Shown one piece after another: positions 7,997 through 15,957 of a stretch of DNA of 64,000 nucleotides. A model generated the notes under the pieces. It saw only the letters and a program-made list of their open reading frames with translations, was not told the origin of the DNA and did no database searches. The stretch lies in assembly GCF_040932035.1 (NCBI RefSeq), contig NZ_JBFRBB010000003.1:186001-250000 (forward strand). Direction: 5' to 3'. Position 1 is the first letter of the stretch; every line of letters begins with the position of its first letter. This stretch comes from Hoeflea_A sp040932035 (GTDB lineage Bacteria > Pseudomonadota > Alphaproteobacteria > Rhizobiales > Rhizobiaceae). Position numbers and translations under genes: made by a program.

Positions 7997-8977
7997 ATGA
8001 AAGCAGTCGAAATTCGCGAGCCGGGAGGACCGGAAGTGCTGCAGCTTGTGGATCGGCCGGATCCACAGGCCGAGGCAGGCGAACTGCTGATCGCGGTCAA
8101 GGCCGCCGGGGTTAACCGTCCCGATTGCCTGCAGCGGCAGGGGGCTTATCCGCCTCCGCCTGGCGCTCCCGACATACCAGGCCTGGAGGTTGCCGGCGAG
8201 GTTGCAGCTGTGGGTGCGGGTGTAACTTCGTTTTCAGTCGGCGACCGGGTCTGTGCACTTGTCCCGGGCGGTGGCTATGCCGAATACTGCACGGTTCATG
8301 AAACCAACGCATTGCCGATTCCCGCCGGCTTCAGCTTCAGCGAAGCCGCGGCCATACCGGAGACCTATTTTACGGTGTGGCACAATGTTTTTCAGCGCGG
8401 CGGACTGAAGGCAGCTGAAACGCTGCTCGTCCACGGCGGATCGTCTGGGATCGGCACGACCGCGATCCAGCTTGCAAAAGCCTTCGGGGCGAACGTGATT
8501 ACAACGGCAGGGTCGGACGACAAGTGCCAGGCATGCAGGGACCTTGGCGCTGACAGGGCAGTCAACTACAAGACGGATGATTTCGTCGCTGCCGTGAAAG
8601 AGGAAACGGACGGCGAGGGCGCGGATGTCATACTCGACATGGTTGGCGGAGATTATATTTCCCGCAACTACGATGCTGCCGCGGTCGAGGGACGCGTTGT
8701 GCAAATTGCCTTTCTGCGCGGCCGTGTTGCAGAGGCTGATTTTTCAAAGCTGATGATGAAGCGGCTGATCCATACGGGTTCCACCCTGAGGGCCAGATCG
8801 ATCAACTTCAAAGCAGACATCGCAAGTGAGCTGAGGCGGAAAGTATGGCCGCTGTTGGGAAAACGAACCGTCGCCCCGGTGATGGATACGATCTTCCCGA
8901 TTGACCGCGCGGCGGCGTCTCACAGCCGCATGGAAGAAGGCGACCACATCGGCAAGATCGTGCTGGATATCGGGTAG
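7997..8977 (+). CDS. NAD(P)H-quinone oxidoreductase, zinc-free MDR family (PIG3/QOR type)
   Basis: The 326-residue protein has a GroES-like N-terminal half and a Rossmann half with the nucleotide-binding segment HGGSSGIGTTAIQLAKAFGA (about 148-167). It lacks the structural and catalytic zinc Cys sets of alcohol dehydrogenases, as in quinone oxidoreductases of the TP53I3/PIG3 group. Probable reaction: one- or two-electron reduction of quinones with NADPH in the cytoplasm. A 51-residue membrane protein follows after 11 bases. Confidence 0.9.
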   Translation: MKAVEIREPGGPEVLQLVDRPDPQAEAGELLIAVKAAGVNRPDCLQRQGAYPPPPGAPDIPGLEVAGEVAAVGAGVTSFSVGDRVCALVPGGGYAEYCTVHETNALPIPAGFSFSEAAAIPETYFTVWHNVFQRGGLKAAETLLVHGGSSGIGTTAIQLAKAFGANVITTAGSDDKCQACRDLGADRAVNYKTDDFVAAVKEETDGEGADVILDMVGGDYISRNYDAAAVEGRVVQIAFLRGRVAEADFSKLMMKRLIHTGSTLRARSINFKADIASELRRKVWPLLGKRTVAPVMDTIFPIDRAAASHSRMEEGDHIGKIVLDIG

Positions 8978-8988
8978 GTTCACAAAGC

Positions 8989-9144
8989 ATGACCAAAGTG
9001 ATCGCCATCGTGCTGCTGCTTGCGATGATCGCCCATATCATCAGGCCACTGGGGCTGCCGGGGCTTAAAAAACGCGCCGATTTCTGGAAAATCGCCGTCT
9101 TTGCGTTCCTGGCCATGATGATCGTGGTGGTGTTGCAGGTCTGA
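8989..9144 (+). CDS. Small 51-residue membrane protein
   Basis: The short ORF begins MTKVIAIVLLLAM and ends LAMMIVVVLQV. Two hydrophobic segments (about 4-20 and 36-51) are separated by a basic linker (GLKKRADFW), so it looks like a helical hairpin in the inner membrane. It follows the quinone reductase stop by 11 bases, suggesting cotranscription. Small proteins of this form are common beside this gene in rhizobial relatives; function unknown. Confidence 0.75.
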   Translation: MTKVIAIVLLLAMIAHIIRPLGLPGLKKRADFWKIAVFAFLAMMIVVVLQV

Positions 9145-9188
9145 TCCGCAGAAACCTGTCCCATTGACACCGTCCGTGGGACGCGATG

Positions 9189-9956
9189 TTATTCCGCCGC
9201 CTTGGCGACGGTTGCGGCGGATTTCAGTTCCGCGTCCCGTTGTTCGAGGATGGTACCGGCGAGCAGCTCCGCCCAGAAACGGTAGCCTTTACCGCAGGCG
9301 TGAAATCCGTCGACTGAAAACCCTGAAGAATCGAGCGTCTGGAGCTGCGGTGCGGCAATTGCATAACGCTCGCGGCAGAGCTGGCGCCCTTTCCGGTTAA
9401 TGATCCTTGCACGCATTTCCAGGATATTCGCAAGAGCGGCGGGCAGGCTCGGAACCGTGCGCATGTCGATCATTGGCGACCAGATGATGGCTGCCTCCGG
9501 CCATTTCGCCCTCAGTGCATAGAGCAGGCCGCCAAATCCTTTTTTGAAGCGTTTTGCAGTGAGGAAATTCTTCATGTCGTTGGTGCCGGCAGCGACAATG
9601 ATATGGGTGTAGGGCAGGCGCTCCAGATTGGGCACAACGTGGTCGCGCACTTCCTCGCAAATTGCGGAGTTCGAGCCGGCATTGCGCCATGAAACCGCAT
9701 CTCCGGTCTGCTCATGAAGTATTTGCGCGAGCTGTGCCCCGACGGTCTCATCAATATGATCTGCTCCGACACCGGCTGCCGAGGAATCGCCGATAACCAA
9801 CAGGCGATATGCCGGCTCGCTACCGGATCCGACTTGCCCGAAGGGCCGGCCATCCGGCGGTTGCAGGCGTGGTGTGCGGGAGCGCAGAAGCATGCCCTGC
9901 ACAAGCGCAACGGGCGCCAGCAGCCAGCTTACCAAGCCGTAGATCATATACCTCAT
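9189..9956 (-). CDS. SGNH/GDSL-type hydrolase, membrane-anchored
   Basis: The 255-residue protein (ATG at 9956) starts with a membrane anchor (IYGLVSWLLAPVALVQGML). It then shows SGNH block I (VIGDSSAAGVGA, nucleophile Ser), block III (AAGTNDMKN) and block V (DGFHACGKGY with Asp and His), a full catalytic set for ester hydrolysis. The longer open frame to 10016 would start upstream of the aldolase terminator hairpin, so the internal ATG is preferred. Substrate unknown; perhaps a cell-envelope ester. Confidence 0.85.
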   Translation of the reverse strand: MRYMIYGLVSWLLAPVALVQGMLLRSRTPRLQPPDGRPFGQVGSGSEPAYRLLVIGDSSAAGVGADHIDETVGAQLAQILHEQTGDAVSWRNAGSNSAICEEVRDHVVPNLERLPYTHIIVAAGTNDMKNFLTAKRFKKGFGGLLYALRAKWPEAAIIWSPMIDMRTVPSLPAALANILEMRARIINRKGRQLCRERYAIAAPQLQTLDSSGFSVDGFHACGKGYRFWAELLAGTILEQRDAELKSAATVAKAAE

Positions 9957-9981
9957 TGTCCGCGACCGGTTGGTGTCAAAC

Positions 9982-10006
9982 AAAAGGCTCCGGCGATACC
10001 GGAGCC
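9982..10006 (-). terminator. Intrinsic terminator of the aldolase gene
   Basis: On the minus strand the 8-bp stem GGCTCCGG/CCGGAGCC (9999-10006 with 9986-9993, five-base loop) is followed by TTTT. It lies 86 bases after the aldolase stop and before the SGNH hydrolase start. Confidence 0.85.
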
Positions 10007-10091
10007 TCCTCGTCATGACGCCTCAGCAGTCGTGACATGTCAAGCTTGAACAACCGTCCGAACCGCAATGACCCGGTCGGGACATTGTTGC

Positions 10092-11117
10092 TCAGGCGGC
10101 CTTTTCCATATCGGCGTTCCAGTTGCCGGTAGCGGCAAGACCGTTCATGCGGGCGCGGTGCGTGAAGGCGCGCTGTCCGGCGGCGACATTTTCCGACTTG
10201 CCGCTCCAGGCTTTCAGGCATGCAGCCTGCAGGGCGCGGCCATAGGAGAAGGTGAGCTGCCACGGCAGGTCGTAGCCGGCATTCATCGCCGAAAGGTGCG
10301 CGGTTGCTTCCTCATCGCTCTGTCCGCCGGAAAGGAAGGCGATCCCGGGGATCGCTGCCGGTACCGTTGCCTTCAGGCAGCGAACGGTTTTTTCGGCGAT
10401 TTCCTCAACCGACGCGTTGCGGGCGTTCTTGCCGTCAATGACCATGTTCGGCTTCAAAACGGTGCCCTCAAGATTGACGCGCGCATCGTAGAGTTCGGCA
10501 AAAACGGTGCGCAGCACCCATTCCGTCACTTCATAACAGCGGTCGATGGAATGGTCTCCCGGTGCTCCGTCCATGAGGATTTCCGGCTCGACGATGGGAA
10601 CGATGCCCGCTTCCTGGCAAAGCGCCGCATAACGGGCCAGCGCATGGGCATTGGCACGAACGGCGCCGCCTGTGGGAAGGTCGCCGGAGATGGCGATCAC
10701 ACCGCGCCATTTGGCAAAACGCGCGCCGAGACCGTAATATTCCTCCAGGCGCTCGCGCAGGCCGTCGAGGCCCTCCGTCACTGTTTCGCCGGGATGGGCG
10801 GCCAGTGGCTTAGCGCCGCCGTCGACCTTGATACCGGGAACGGCACCCGATGCCTTGATGATATCGACCAGCGGTGTACCGTCGGCGGCTTTCTGGCGCA
10901 GGGTTTCGTCGAACAGGATGACACCGGAAATGTAGTTGCTCATTGCTTCGGAAGAGCGGAACAGCATCTCGCGGTAGTCACGACGGGTTTCCTCGGTCGA
11001 TTCGACATTGATAGAGTCAAAACGTTTCTTGATCGTGCCGGTGGATTCATCAGCGGCCAGAATTCCTTTTCCTGCCGAAACCATCGCGGCGGCAATATCT
11101 TCCAAACGTTCACTCAT
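10092..11117 (-). CDS. fbaB: Class I fructose-bisphosphate aldolase
   Basis: The 341-residue enzyme cleaves fructose-1,6-bisphosphate to dihydroxyacetone phosphate and glyceraldehyde-3-phosphate. Eukaryote-like class I motifs are visible: ILAADESTGTIKKRF near the N-terminus, Schiff-base Lys in EGTVLKPNMV, and FLSGGQSDEEAT. ATG 11117 was chosen for its AAGGAG ribosome site nine bases upstream and the usual MSERLEDIA start. The gene is divergent from an adenylate cyclase across a palindrome-rich gap and lies beside pgk, gap and tkt. Symbol fbaB follows rhizobial usage. Confidence 0.93.
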   Translation of the reverse strand: MSERLEDIAAAMVSAGKGILAADESTGTIKKRFDSINVESTEETRRDYREMLFRSSEAMSNYISGVILFDETLRQKAADGTPLVDIIKASGAVPGIKVDGGAKPLAAHPGETVTEGLDGLRERLEEYYGLGARFAKWRGVIAISGDLPTGGAVRANAHALARYAALCQEAGIVPIVEPEILMDGAPGDHSIDRCYEVTEWVLRTVFAELYDARVNLEGTVLKPNMVIDGKNARNASVEEIAEKTVRCLKATVPAAIPGIAFLSGGQSDEEATAHLSAMNAGYDLPWQLTFSYGRALQAACLKAWSGKSENVAAGQRAFTHRARMNGLAATGNWNADMEKAA

Positions 11118-11283
11118 GGGGTAAGTCTCCTTGTCATCAGGCGCGGGCGGCCTCGGCAATTGGAATGGCGGAGCGATCAGTTGCTTGAATTTGCTCTTTG
11201 ATAATTCCGGCGATCTGCAGAGGCATTGAATTTTCCATGGCGATATCAGAAGTCCACGATCAGGAAAATGGCGGCATCGCCAA

Positions 11284-11316
11284 TTGAATCGATTGAATAA
11301 TATTCAATCGATTGAA
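11284..11316. promoter_or_regulatory. Double palindromic operator between aldolase and adenylate cyclase genes
   Basis: Within the 329-base gap (11118-11446) two 14-base copies lie 19 bases apart centre to centre. One is TTCAATCGATTGAA (11303-11316), a perfect palindrome centred on CG; the other is TTGAATCGATTGAA (11284-11297), with one broken pair. Together they also form a 25-base inverted repeat (11288-11312). A CG-centred palindrome of this kind resembles LacI-family operators. Which regulator binds is unknown; the site may serve either divergent gene. Confidence 0.6.
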
Positions 11317-11446
11317 ATCCTCAAATGATTTGTGAACATGGTTTGCGCGACGGTTGGCAACGAAATGTGGACCGGTCGCGGTGCCGACGCAACTGCACCG
11401 CAATTGGGTGTATAGTCTCGAATTTTCAAAGAAGGGTTGCCGAGCA

Positions 11447-13333
11447 ATGGTGCTGAAAGCGGTCGATAACAACACGGCAAAGAAGACGAAGATCCGCCGG
11501 ACGGTTTCCCTGCGTCTTTTGCTGATTGTCGGGTTTGGCGGGCTGGTGGCCCTGTCGGTCGGCGGTGTTCTGGTGATGTCGGTTCTTGCCAATTTCTCAA
11601 ACACGCACTCGCTCCTCGACCGTCAGGCAACGCTGCTGATCGAGGGAATGGAGCGGTCCTTCAAGAAGGATGCGGAGGATGCGGAGCGGACGGTACGCAG
11701 CGTTGCTCAGCTCTACGAACAGAACGCATTCGAGATCGGCGACGATACAACGCAGACGCCGGTGTTGAAGACGCTGCTCTTAAGCCATCAGGTGGTCGAA
11801 AACATTGCCATTGTCGATGGCAACGGACGGATATCCGGACTGATCAGAACGCCGCAGCAAAAAATAGTGCAGCTGATGCCGGGCCGAGGTGGAGCCGAAC
11901 GAAAGCGCCGGCCCGCGATCCAGCAGTTTCCGAAGGCAGGTAAGGCCGAATGGCAGGATCCGGTGATCCGCAACGGCGTCCTCTTTCACAACGTGACCTA
12001 TGCCTTGTCCCGAAGAGGAAAAGTCGACGGCATGGTGGTGGCGGCCGTCGGCGCCTACAGCCTCAACCGTATTGTCAGAGGCATTGGAACCGCCAATGAA
12101 ACCAGAACCTTTGTCATGAACGGCGAGGACGAGATCATTGCTCACTCGTATCTCCCGCAGCTTTTTCGTGACAATCCGTCCATTCCCATCAACGAATTTC
12201 CCGACGACGCCGTGCAGGGGATTGCCGGTAAAATCGACCGGGAGGCAATGGAAAACGAATCCGGTGCGGACAGTTTTCGTGTCCGCAACATAAAAAATGC
12301 CCGGCGCAACGAATATGTCGTCATAACCAAGAAAATAGCGGCAATGTCCAAGCAGCCCTATGTGCTTGCCGCCTATTTCAACGCCGCGGATCTCGGCAGC
12401 GAATTGCGACGCGCTCGCATTTCCGCACTGATCGGGCTGCTGGCGCTGATACTTGCGGTGGTTCTGGCGGTCATCTTCGGAAACCGCCTGTCACGGCCGC
12501 TTGCAAGGATTTCAAAAACAGCATCGCAGTTTGCCAATCTTGACCTTGGTGCCTACAAGCCGCTGCCCGCATCGCGGGTCCGCGAGATCGACGGACAGGT
12601 CCAGGCGATGAACTCCATGCACACGGCGCTCACCGAGTTCGGGCACTATGTTCCCAAGGAACTGGTCAAGCGCCTGCTGCATTCAGGAACCGAGGCGACC
12701 CGGTCAGTGGAGCGTGAAATCACCGTGATGTTCACCGATGTGGCCGGATTTACCGCGATGTCCGAGCAGATGACCGCCGGCGATGTCGTCAAGGTTCTCA
12801 ACGAGCATTTCGCGCTGTTGTGCGAGGAGATTGCCGCCTGCGGTGGAACGGTCGACAAGTTCATGGGTGATGGCTTGATGGCCTTCTGGGGCGCACCGGA
12901 GGCCGACAAGGATCACGCCAGAAACGCACTTGAGGCGGCGCGGCGGATTGCCAATGCATTCGAGATTGGAAACCGCGAAAGAGCCGCCGATGGCGAGCAG
13001 CCGCTGAAGTTGAGGATAGGCATCCACACCGGCCGTGCAGTTGTCGGCAACATTGGTGGCACGGACCGCCACAACTACACCGTTGTCGGTGATATCGTGA
13101 ACGTCGCTTCCAGACTGGAGCAACTGGGCAAGCAGATCATCGAGGACCGCGATATTGTTATTCTGGTTTCCTCTGCGTGCCGCACTGCAGCGGCGGATCC
13201 GGAAGGTCTCAGACCCGCCGGTTCGCATATGCTGCGCGGTCGCAAAAAACCGATCAGTGTCTTTGAGTTGATGACGGATGATGAAACAGCGGCTTCCGGC
13301 AGGCCCGGAGAAGCCAATGAAATGTCTGCCTAA
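11447..13333 (+). CDS. Membrane class III adenylate/guanylate cyclase with periplasmic sensor
   Basis: The 628-residue protein has a membrane helix at about 17-45, a large periplasmic Cache-like sensor (about 50-320), a second helix (about 323-346), a HAMP-like linker, and a cyclase domain from about 425. Metal-binding Asp residues are in FTDVAGFT and KFMGDGLMAFWG; the transition-state Asn/Arg pair is in DIVNVASRLE. It should make cAMP (or cGMP) in the cytoplasm in response to a periplasmic signal. The ATG at 11447 is preferred because upstream codons are not conserved-looking. It converges with pgk 20 bases away. Confidence 0.88.
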   Translation: MVLKAVDNNTAKKTKIRRTVSLRLLLIVGFGGLVALSVGGVLVMSVLANFSNTHSLLDRQATLLIEGMERSFKKDAEDAERTVRSVAQLYEQNAFEIGDDTTQTPVLKTLLLSHQVVENIAIVDGNGRISGLIRTPQQKIVQLMPGRGGAERKRRPAIQQFPKAGKAEWQDPVIRNGVLFHNVTYALSRRGKVDGMVVAAVGAYSLNRIVRGIGTANETRTFVMNGEDEIIAHSYLPQLFRDNPSIPINEFPDDAVQGIAGKIDREAMENESGADSFRVRNIKNARRNEYVVITKKIAAMSKQPYVLAAYFNAADLGSELRRARISALIGLLALILAVVLAVIFGNRLSRPLARISKTASQFANLDLGAYKPLPASRVREIDGQVQAMNSMHTALTEFGHYVPKELVKRLLHSGTEATRSVEREITVMFTDVAGFTAMSEQMTAGDVVKVLNEHFALLCEEIAACGGTVDKFMGDGLMAFWGAPEADKDHARNALEAARRIANAFEIGNRERAADGEQPLKLRIGIHTGRAVVGNIGGTDRHNYTVVGDIVNVASRLEQLGKQIIEDRDIVILVSSACRTAAADPEGLRPAGSHMLRGRKKPISVFELMTDDETAASGRPGEANEMSA

Positions 13334-13353
13334 ATAGCGAAATTATTCGAAAA

Positions 13354-14550
13354 CTACCGTTTCAGCGCATCGACGCCGGGCAGCGGCTTGCCTTCCATCC
13401 ATTCCAGGAAAGCACCACCTGCCGTCGACACATAGCTGAAGTCGCCGGCGACGCCTGCATGGTTGAGCGCGGCAACGGTGTCTCCGCCGCCGGCAACCGA
13501 TGTCAGCAGGCCCTCGGCGGTTTGAGCGGCGGCAAATTTCGCTGCCGCGACGGTTGCCTCATCGAAGGGTTCGATTTCAAATGCGCCGAGCGGCCCGTTC
13601 CAGACAAGTGTGCTTGCCCTGCCGATCCAATCATTGATGGAAGAGACGGACTTGTCGCCCACATCGAGGATCATGGCATCGGACGGAACGGCTTTTATGT
13701 CGACGGTTTCGCACTCGGCGCCCGCCTTGAATTCCTTTGCCACTACCGCGTCGACGGGCAGCACGATGGCGCAGCTGTTCGAAGCCGCTTCGATCATGAT
13801 CTGCTTGGCGGTTGCCGCAAGATCGTGCTCGCACAGGGATTTGCCGACGTCGGTGCCCTTGGCCGCAAGGAATGTATTGGCCATGCCGCCGCCGATGACC
13901 AGTGCGTCGACCTTGCCGACGAGGTTCATCAGCAGGTCCAGCTTGGTCGAGACCTTGGCGCCGCCGACAATCGCCACAACCGGGCGGGCAGGATTGCCGA
14001 GACCCTTTTCGAGCGCTTCGAGTTCCGCCTGCATCGTGCGGCCGGCATAGGATGGCAGCAGGTGTGCGAGGCCTTCGGTCGAAGCATGGGCACGGTGCGC
14101 TGCTGAAAACGCGTCGTTGACGTAGATATCGCCATTTTCAGCCAGCTGCTTTGCAAAGGCCGGGTCGTTCTTTTCTTCGCCTGCATGAAAGCGGACATTT
14201 TCAAGCAGCAAAATGTCACCGTTCACCATTGCCTCCACGGCATCGTGCGCCTCCTTGCCGATGCAGTCCGCGGCGAAGTGCACCCGGTGATCGAGCACCT
14301 CCTCGACCTTGTGGGAAATAGGCTCCAGCGACATGCTTTCGACGACGGCGCCCTTGGGCCGGCCGAAATGGGCCAGCAGGATAACCTTCGCCCCCTTGGA
14401 GGACAGCTCGCGCAGTGTCGGCGCAATGCGTTCGATCCGGGTCGTATCGCTTACCTGGCCGTCCTGAACCGGAACGTTGAGGTCGACGCGTGTCAGAACC
14501 CGCTTTCCGGCGATGTCGGTCAGGGAATCAAGGGTTTTGAAATCGGTCAT
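13354..14550 (-). CDS. pgk: Phosphoglycerate kinase
   Basis: The 398-residue enzyme, of normal family length, interconverts 1,3-bisphosphoglycerate plus ADP and 3-phosphoglycerate plus ATP. N-terminal TRVDLNVP, substrate loop LAHFGRPKG, NDAFSAAHRAHAST and the nucleotide site VWNGPLGAFE are all present, as is the C-terminal GGGDTVAAL. It is downstream of gap and a DUF1272 gene on the same strand, a glycolytic operon with three-base spacing to DUF1272. Confidence 0.97.
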   Translation of the reverse strand: MTDFKTLDSLTDIAGKRVLTRVDLNVPVQDGQVSDTTRIERIAPTLRELSSKGAKVILLAHFGRPKGAVVESMSLEPISHKVEEVLDHRVHFAADCIGKEAHDAVEAMVNGDILLLENVRFHAGEEKNDPAFAKQLAENGDIYVNDAFSAAHRAHASTEGLAHLLPSYAGRTMQAELEALEKGLGNPARPVVAIVGGAKVSTKLDLLMNLVGKVDALVIGGGMANTFLAAKGTDVGKSLCEHDLAATAKQIMIEAASNSCAIVLPVDAVVAKEFKAGAECETVDIKAVPSDAMILDVGDKSVSSINDWIGRASTLVWNGPLGAFEIEPFDEATVAAAKFAAAQTAEGLLTSVAGGGDTVAALNHAGVAGDFSYVSTAGGAFLEWMEGKPLPGVDALKR

Positions 14551-14552
14551 AA

Positions 14553-14861
14553 TCAGCGCTCTTCGGGAAGGATGTTGCGAAGTTTGTCTATGAAGGCTGC
14601 AAGGTCCTGGCGGTCGTGTTTGAGATGCATCCGTTTGGCAGATGCCGGCGCATTTGCCAGCCCGGTTCCGGGCCGATGTGCCGCTTTCGGCCGAATTGGC
14701 CGCTTTTCAAATCCACCGCCGCAATTGGGGCAGACATTGTGCAGGACGTTTTCTACGCAATCTGCGCAGAAGGTACACTCGTAAGTGCAGATCATGGCGT
14801 TGGGCGCATTTGCCGGCAGGTCCGTGTCGCAATATTCGCAATTCGGCCTTAGCTGCAACAT
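14553..14861 (-). CDS. DUF1272 zinc-ribbon-like small protein
   Basis: A 102-residue protein starting MLQLRPNCEYCD with a cluster of paired Cys (CEYCD, CTYEC, FCADCVE, VCPNCGGGF) that makes two probable zinc knuckles in the first 55 residues; the tail is basic. DUF1272 is conserved, function unknown. The ATG at 14861 was chosen because it gives the exact family start; the upstream frame overlaps gap. It sits between gap and pgk with 16- and 2-base gaps, so it is cotranscribed with glycolytic genes. Confidence 0.88.
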   Translation of the reverse strand: MLQLRPNCEYCDTDLPANAPNAMICTYECTFCADCVENVLHNVCPNCGGGFEKRPIRPKAAHRPGTGLANAPASAKRMHLKHDRQDLAAFIDKLRNILPEER

Positions 14862-14877
14862 GCGCCCAGCACCCGTT

Positions 14878-15879
14878 TTAGATGAGCTTGCCCATGGCAA
14901 CCGCGGTATCGGACATGCGGTTGGAGAAACCCCACTCATTGTCATACCAGGTCAGGATGCGGCACATGGTGCCTTCCATTACCTTTGTCTGGTCCATGTG
15001 GAACACCGAGGAATGCGGATCGTGGTTGAAGTCCATAGAAACCAGCGGCTCGTCGGTGAACCCGAGGATGCCCTTCAGTTCACCGTTTGCGGCTTCGCGT
15101 ATGGCCGCGTTGATTTCTTCGACGGAGGTCTGGCGCGAGGCGATGAAGGTCAGATCGACAACCGAGACATTCGGCGTCGGCACGCGGATCGCAACACCGT
15201 CCATCTTGCCGTTCAGTTCCGGCAGGACAAGACCGACGGCCTTGGCGGCGCCGGTTGAGGTCGGGATCATCGACATGGCGGCAGCACGGGCGCGGTAAAG
15301 GTCCTTGTGCATGGTGTCGAGTGTGGGCTGATCGCCGGTATAAGAGTGGATTGTTGTCATGAAGCCCTTTTCAATGCCGATTGCATTGTTAAGGACATAG
15401 GCGACCGGCGACAGGCAGTTGGTGGTGCACGATGCGTTGGAGACGACCAGGTCTTCCGCTGTCAGCGCACTGTCGTTGACGCCGAAGACGATGGTCTTGT
15501 CGGCACCGGAGGCCGGCGCTGAAACCAGGACACGGCTGGAGCCGTTTTCAAGGTGCATGGCGGCTTTTTCACGGTCTGCGAAAATACCGGTGCATTCGAG
15601 CGCAACGTCGACATCGGCCCAGGGCAGCTCTTTGGGGTCGCGGATGGCGGTGACCTTGATGGGGCCGCGGCCGACATCAATCGTATCGCCTTCGACGGTC
15701 ACGGTGCCCGGGAAACGGCCATGCACACTGTCGTAACGGATCAGGTGCGCATTTGTCTCTACCGGTCCCAGATCGTTGATTGCAACGACCTCGATATCGT
15801 TGCGGTCCGATTCAATGATGGCGCGAAGCACGTTGCGGCCAATGCGGCCAAATCCGTTGATGGCGACTTTGACGGTCAT
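14878..15879 (-). CDS. gap: Glyceraldehyde-3-phosphate dehydrogenase, type I
   Basis: The 333-residue enzyme oxidises glyceraldehyde-3-phosphate to 1,3-bisphosphoglycerate. The NAD-binding NGFGRIGRNVLRA start, catalytic Cys in SNASCTTNCL (about 150-155), His in TIHSYTGDQ, and the C-terminal WYDNEWGFSNRM are all visible. It is followed by DUF1272 and pgk, with tkt 78 bases upstream on the same strand. Confidence 0.97.
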   Translation of the reverse strand: MTVKVAINGFGRIGRNVLRAIIESDRNDIEVVAINDLGPVETNAHLIRYDSVHGRFPGTVTVEGDTIDVGRGPIKVTAIRDPKELPWADVDVALECTGIFADREKAAMHLENGSSRVLVSAPASGADKTIVFGVNDSALTAEDLVVSNASCTTNCLSPVAYVLNNAIGIEKGFMTTIHSYTGDQPTLDTMHKDLYRARAAAMSMIPTSTGAAKAVGLVLPELNGKMDGVAIRVPTPNVSVVDLTFIASRQTSVEEINAAIREAANGELKGILGFTDEPLVSMDFNHDPHSSVFHMDQTKVMEGTMCRILTWYDNEWGFSNRMSDTAVAMGKLI

Positions 15880-15957
15880 GGATATTCTCCCGTTCGATGA
15901 TGCGGTTGCGTCTGGTTGGAGCAGGCGATGAAACTTGAGCCGCCTGCCGGTCGATGC

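Noticed and set aside
10068..11201. 377-residue open frame on the plus strand opposite the aldolase gene
   Set aside because: It is the shadow of a strongly conserved gene in high-GC codon usage. The protein is of low quality, without domain features.
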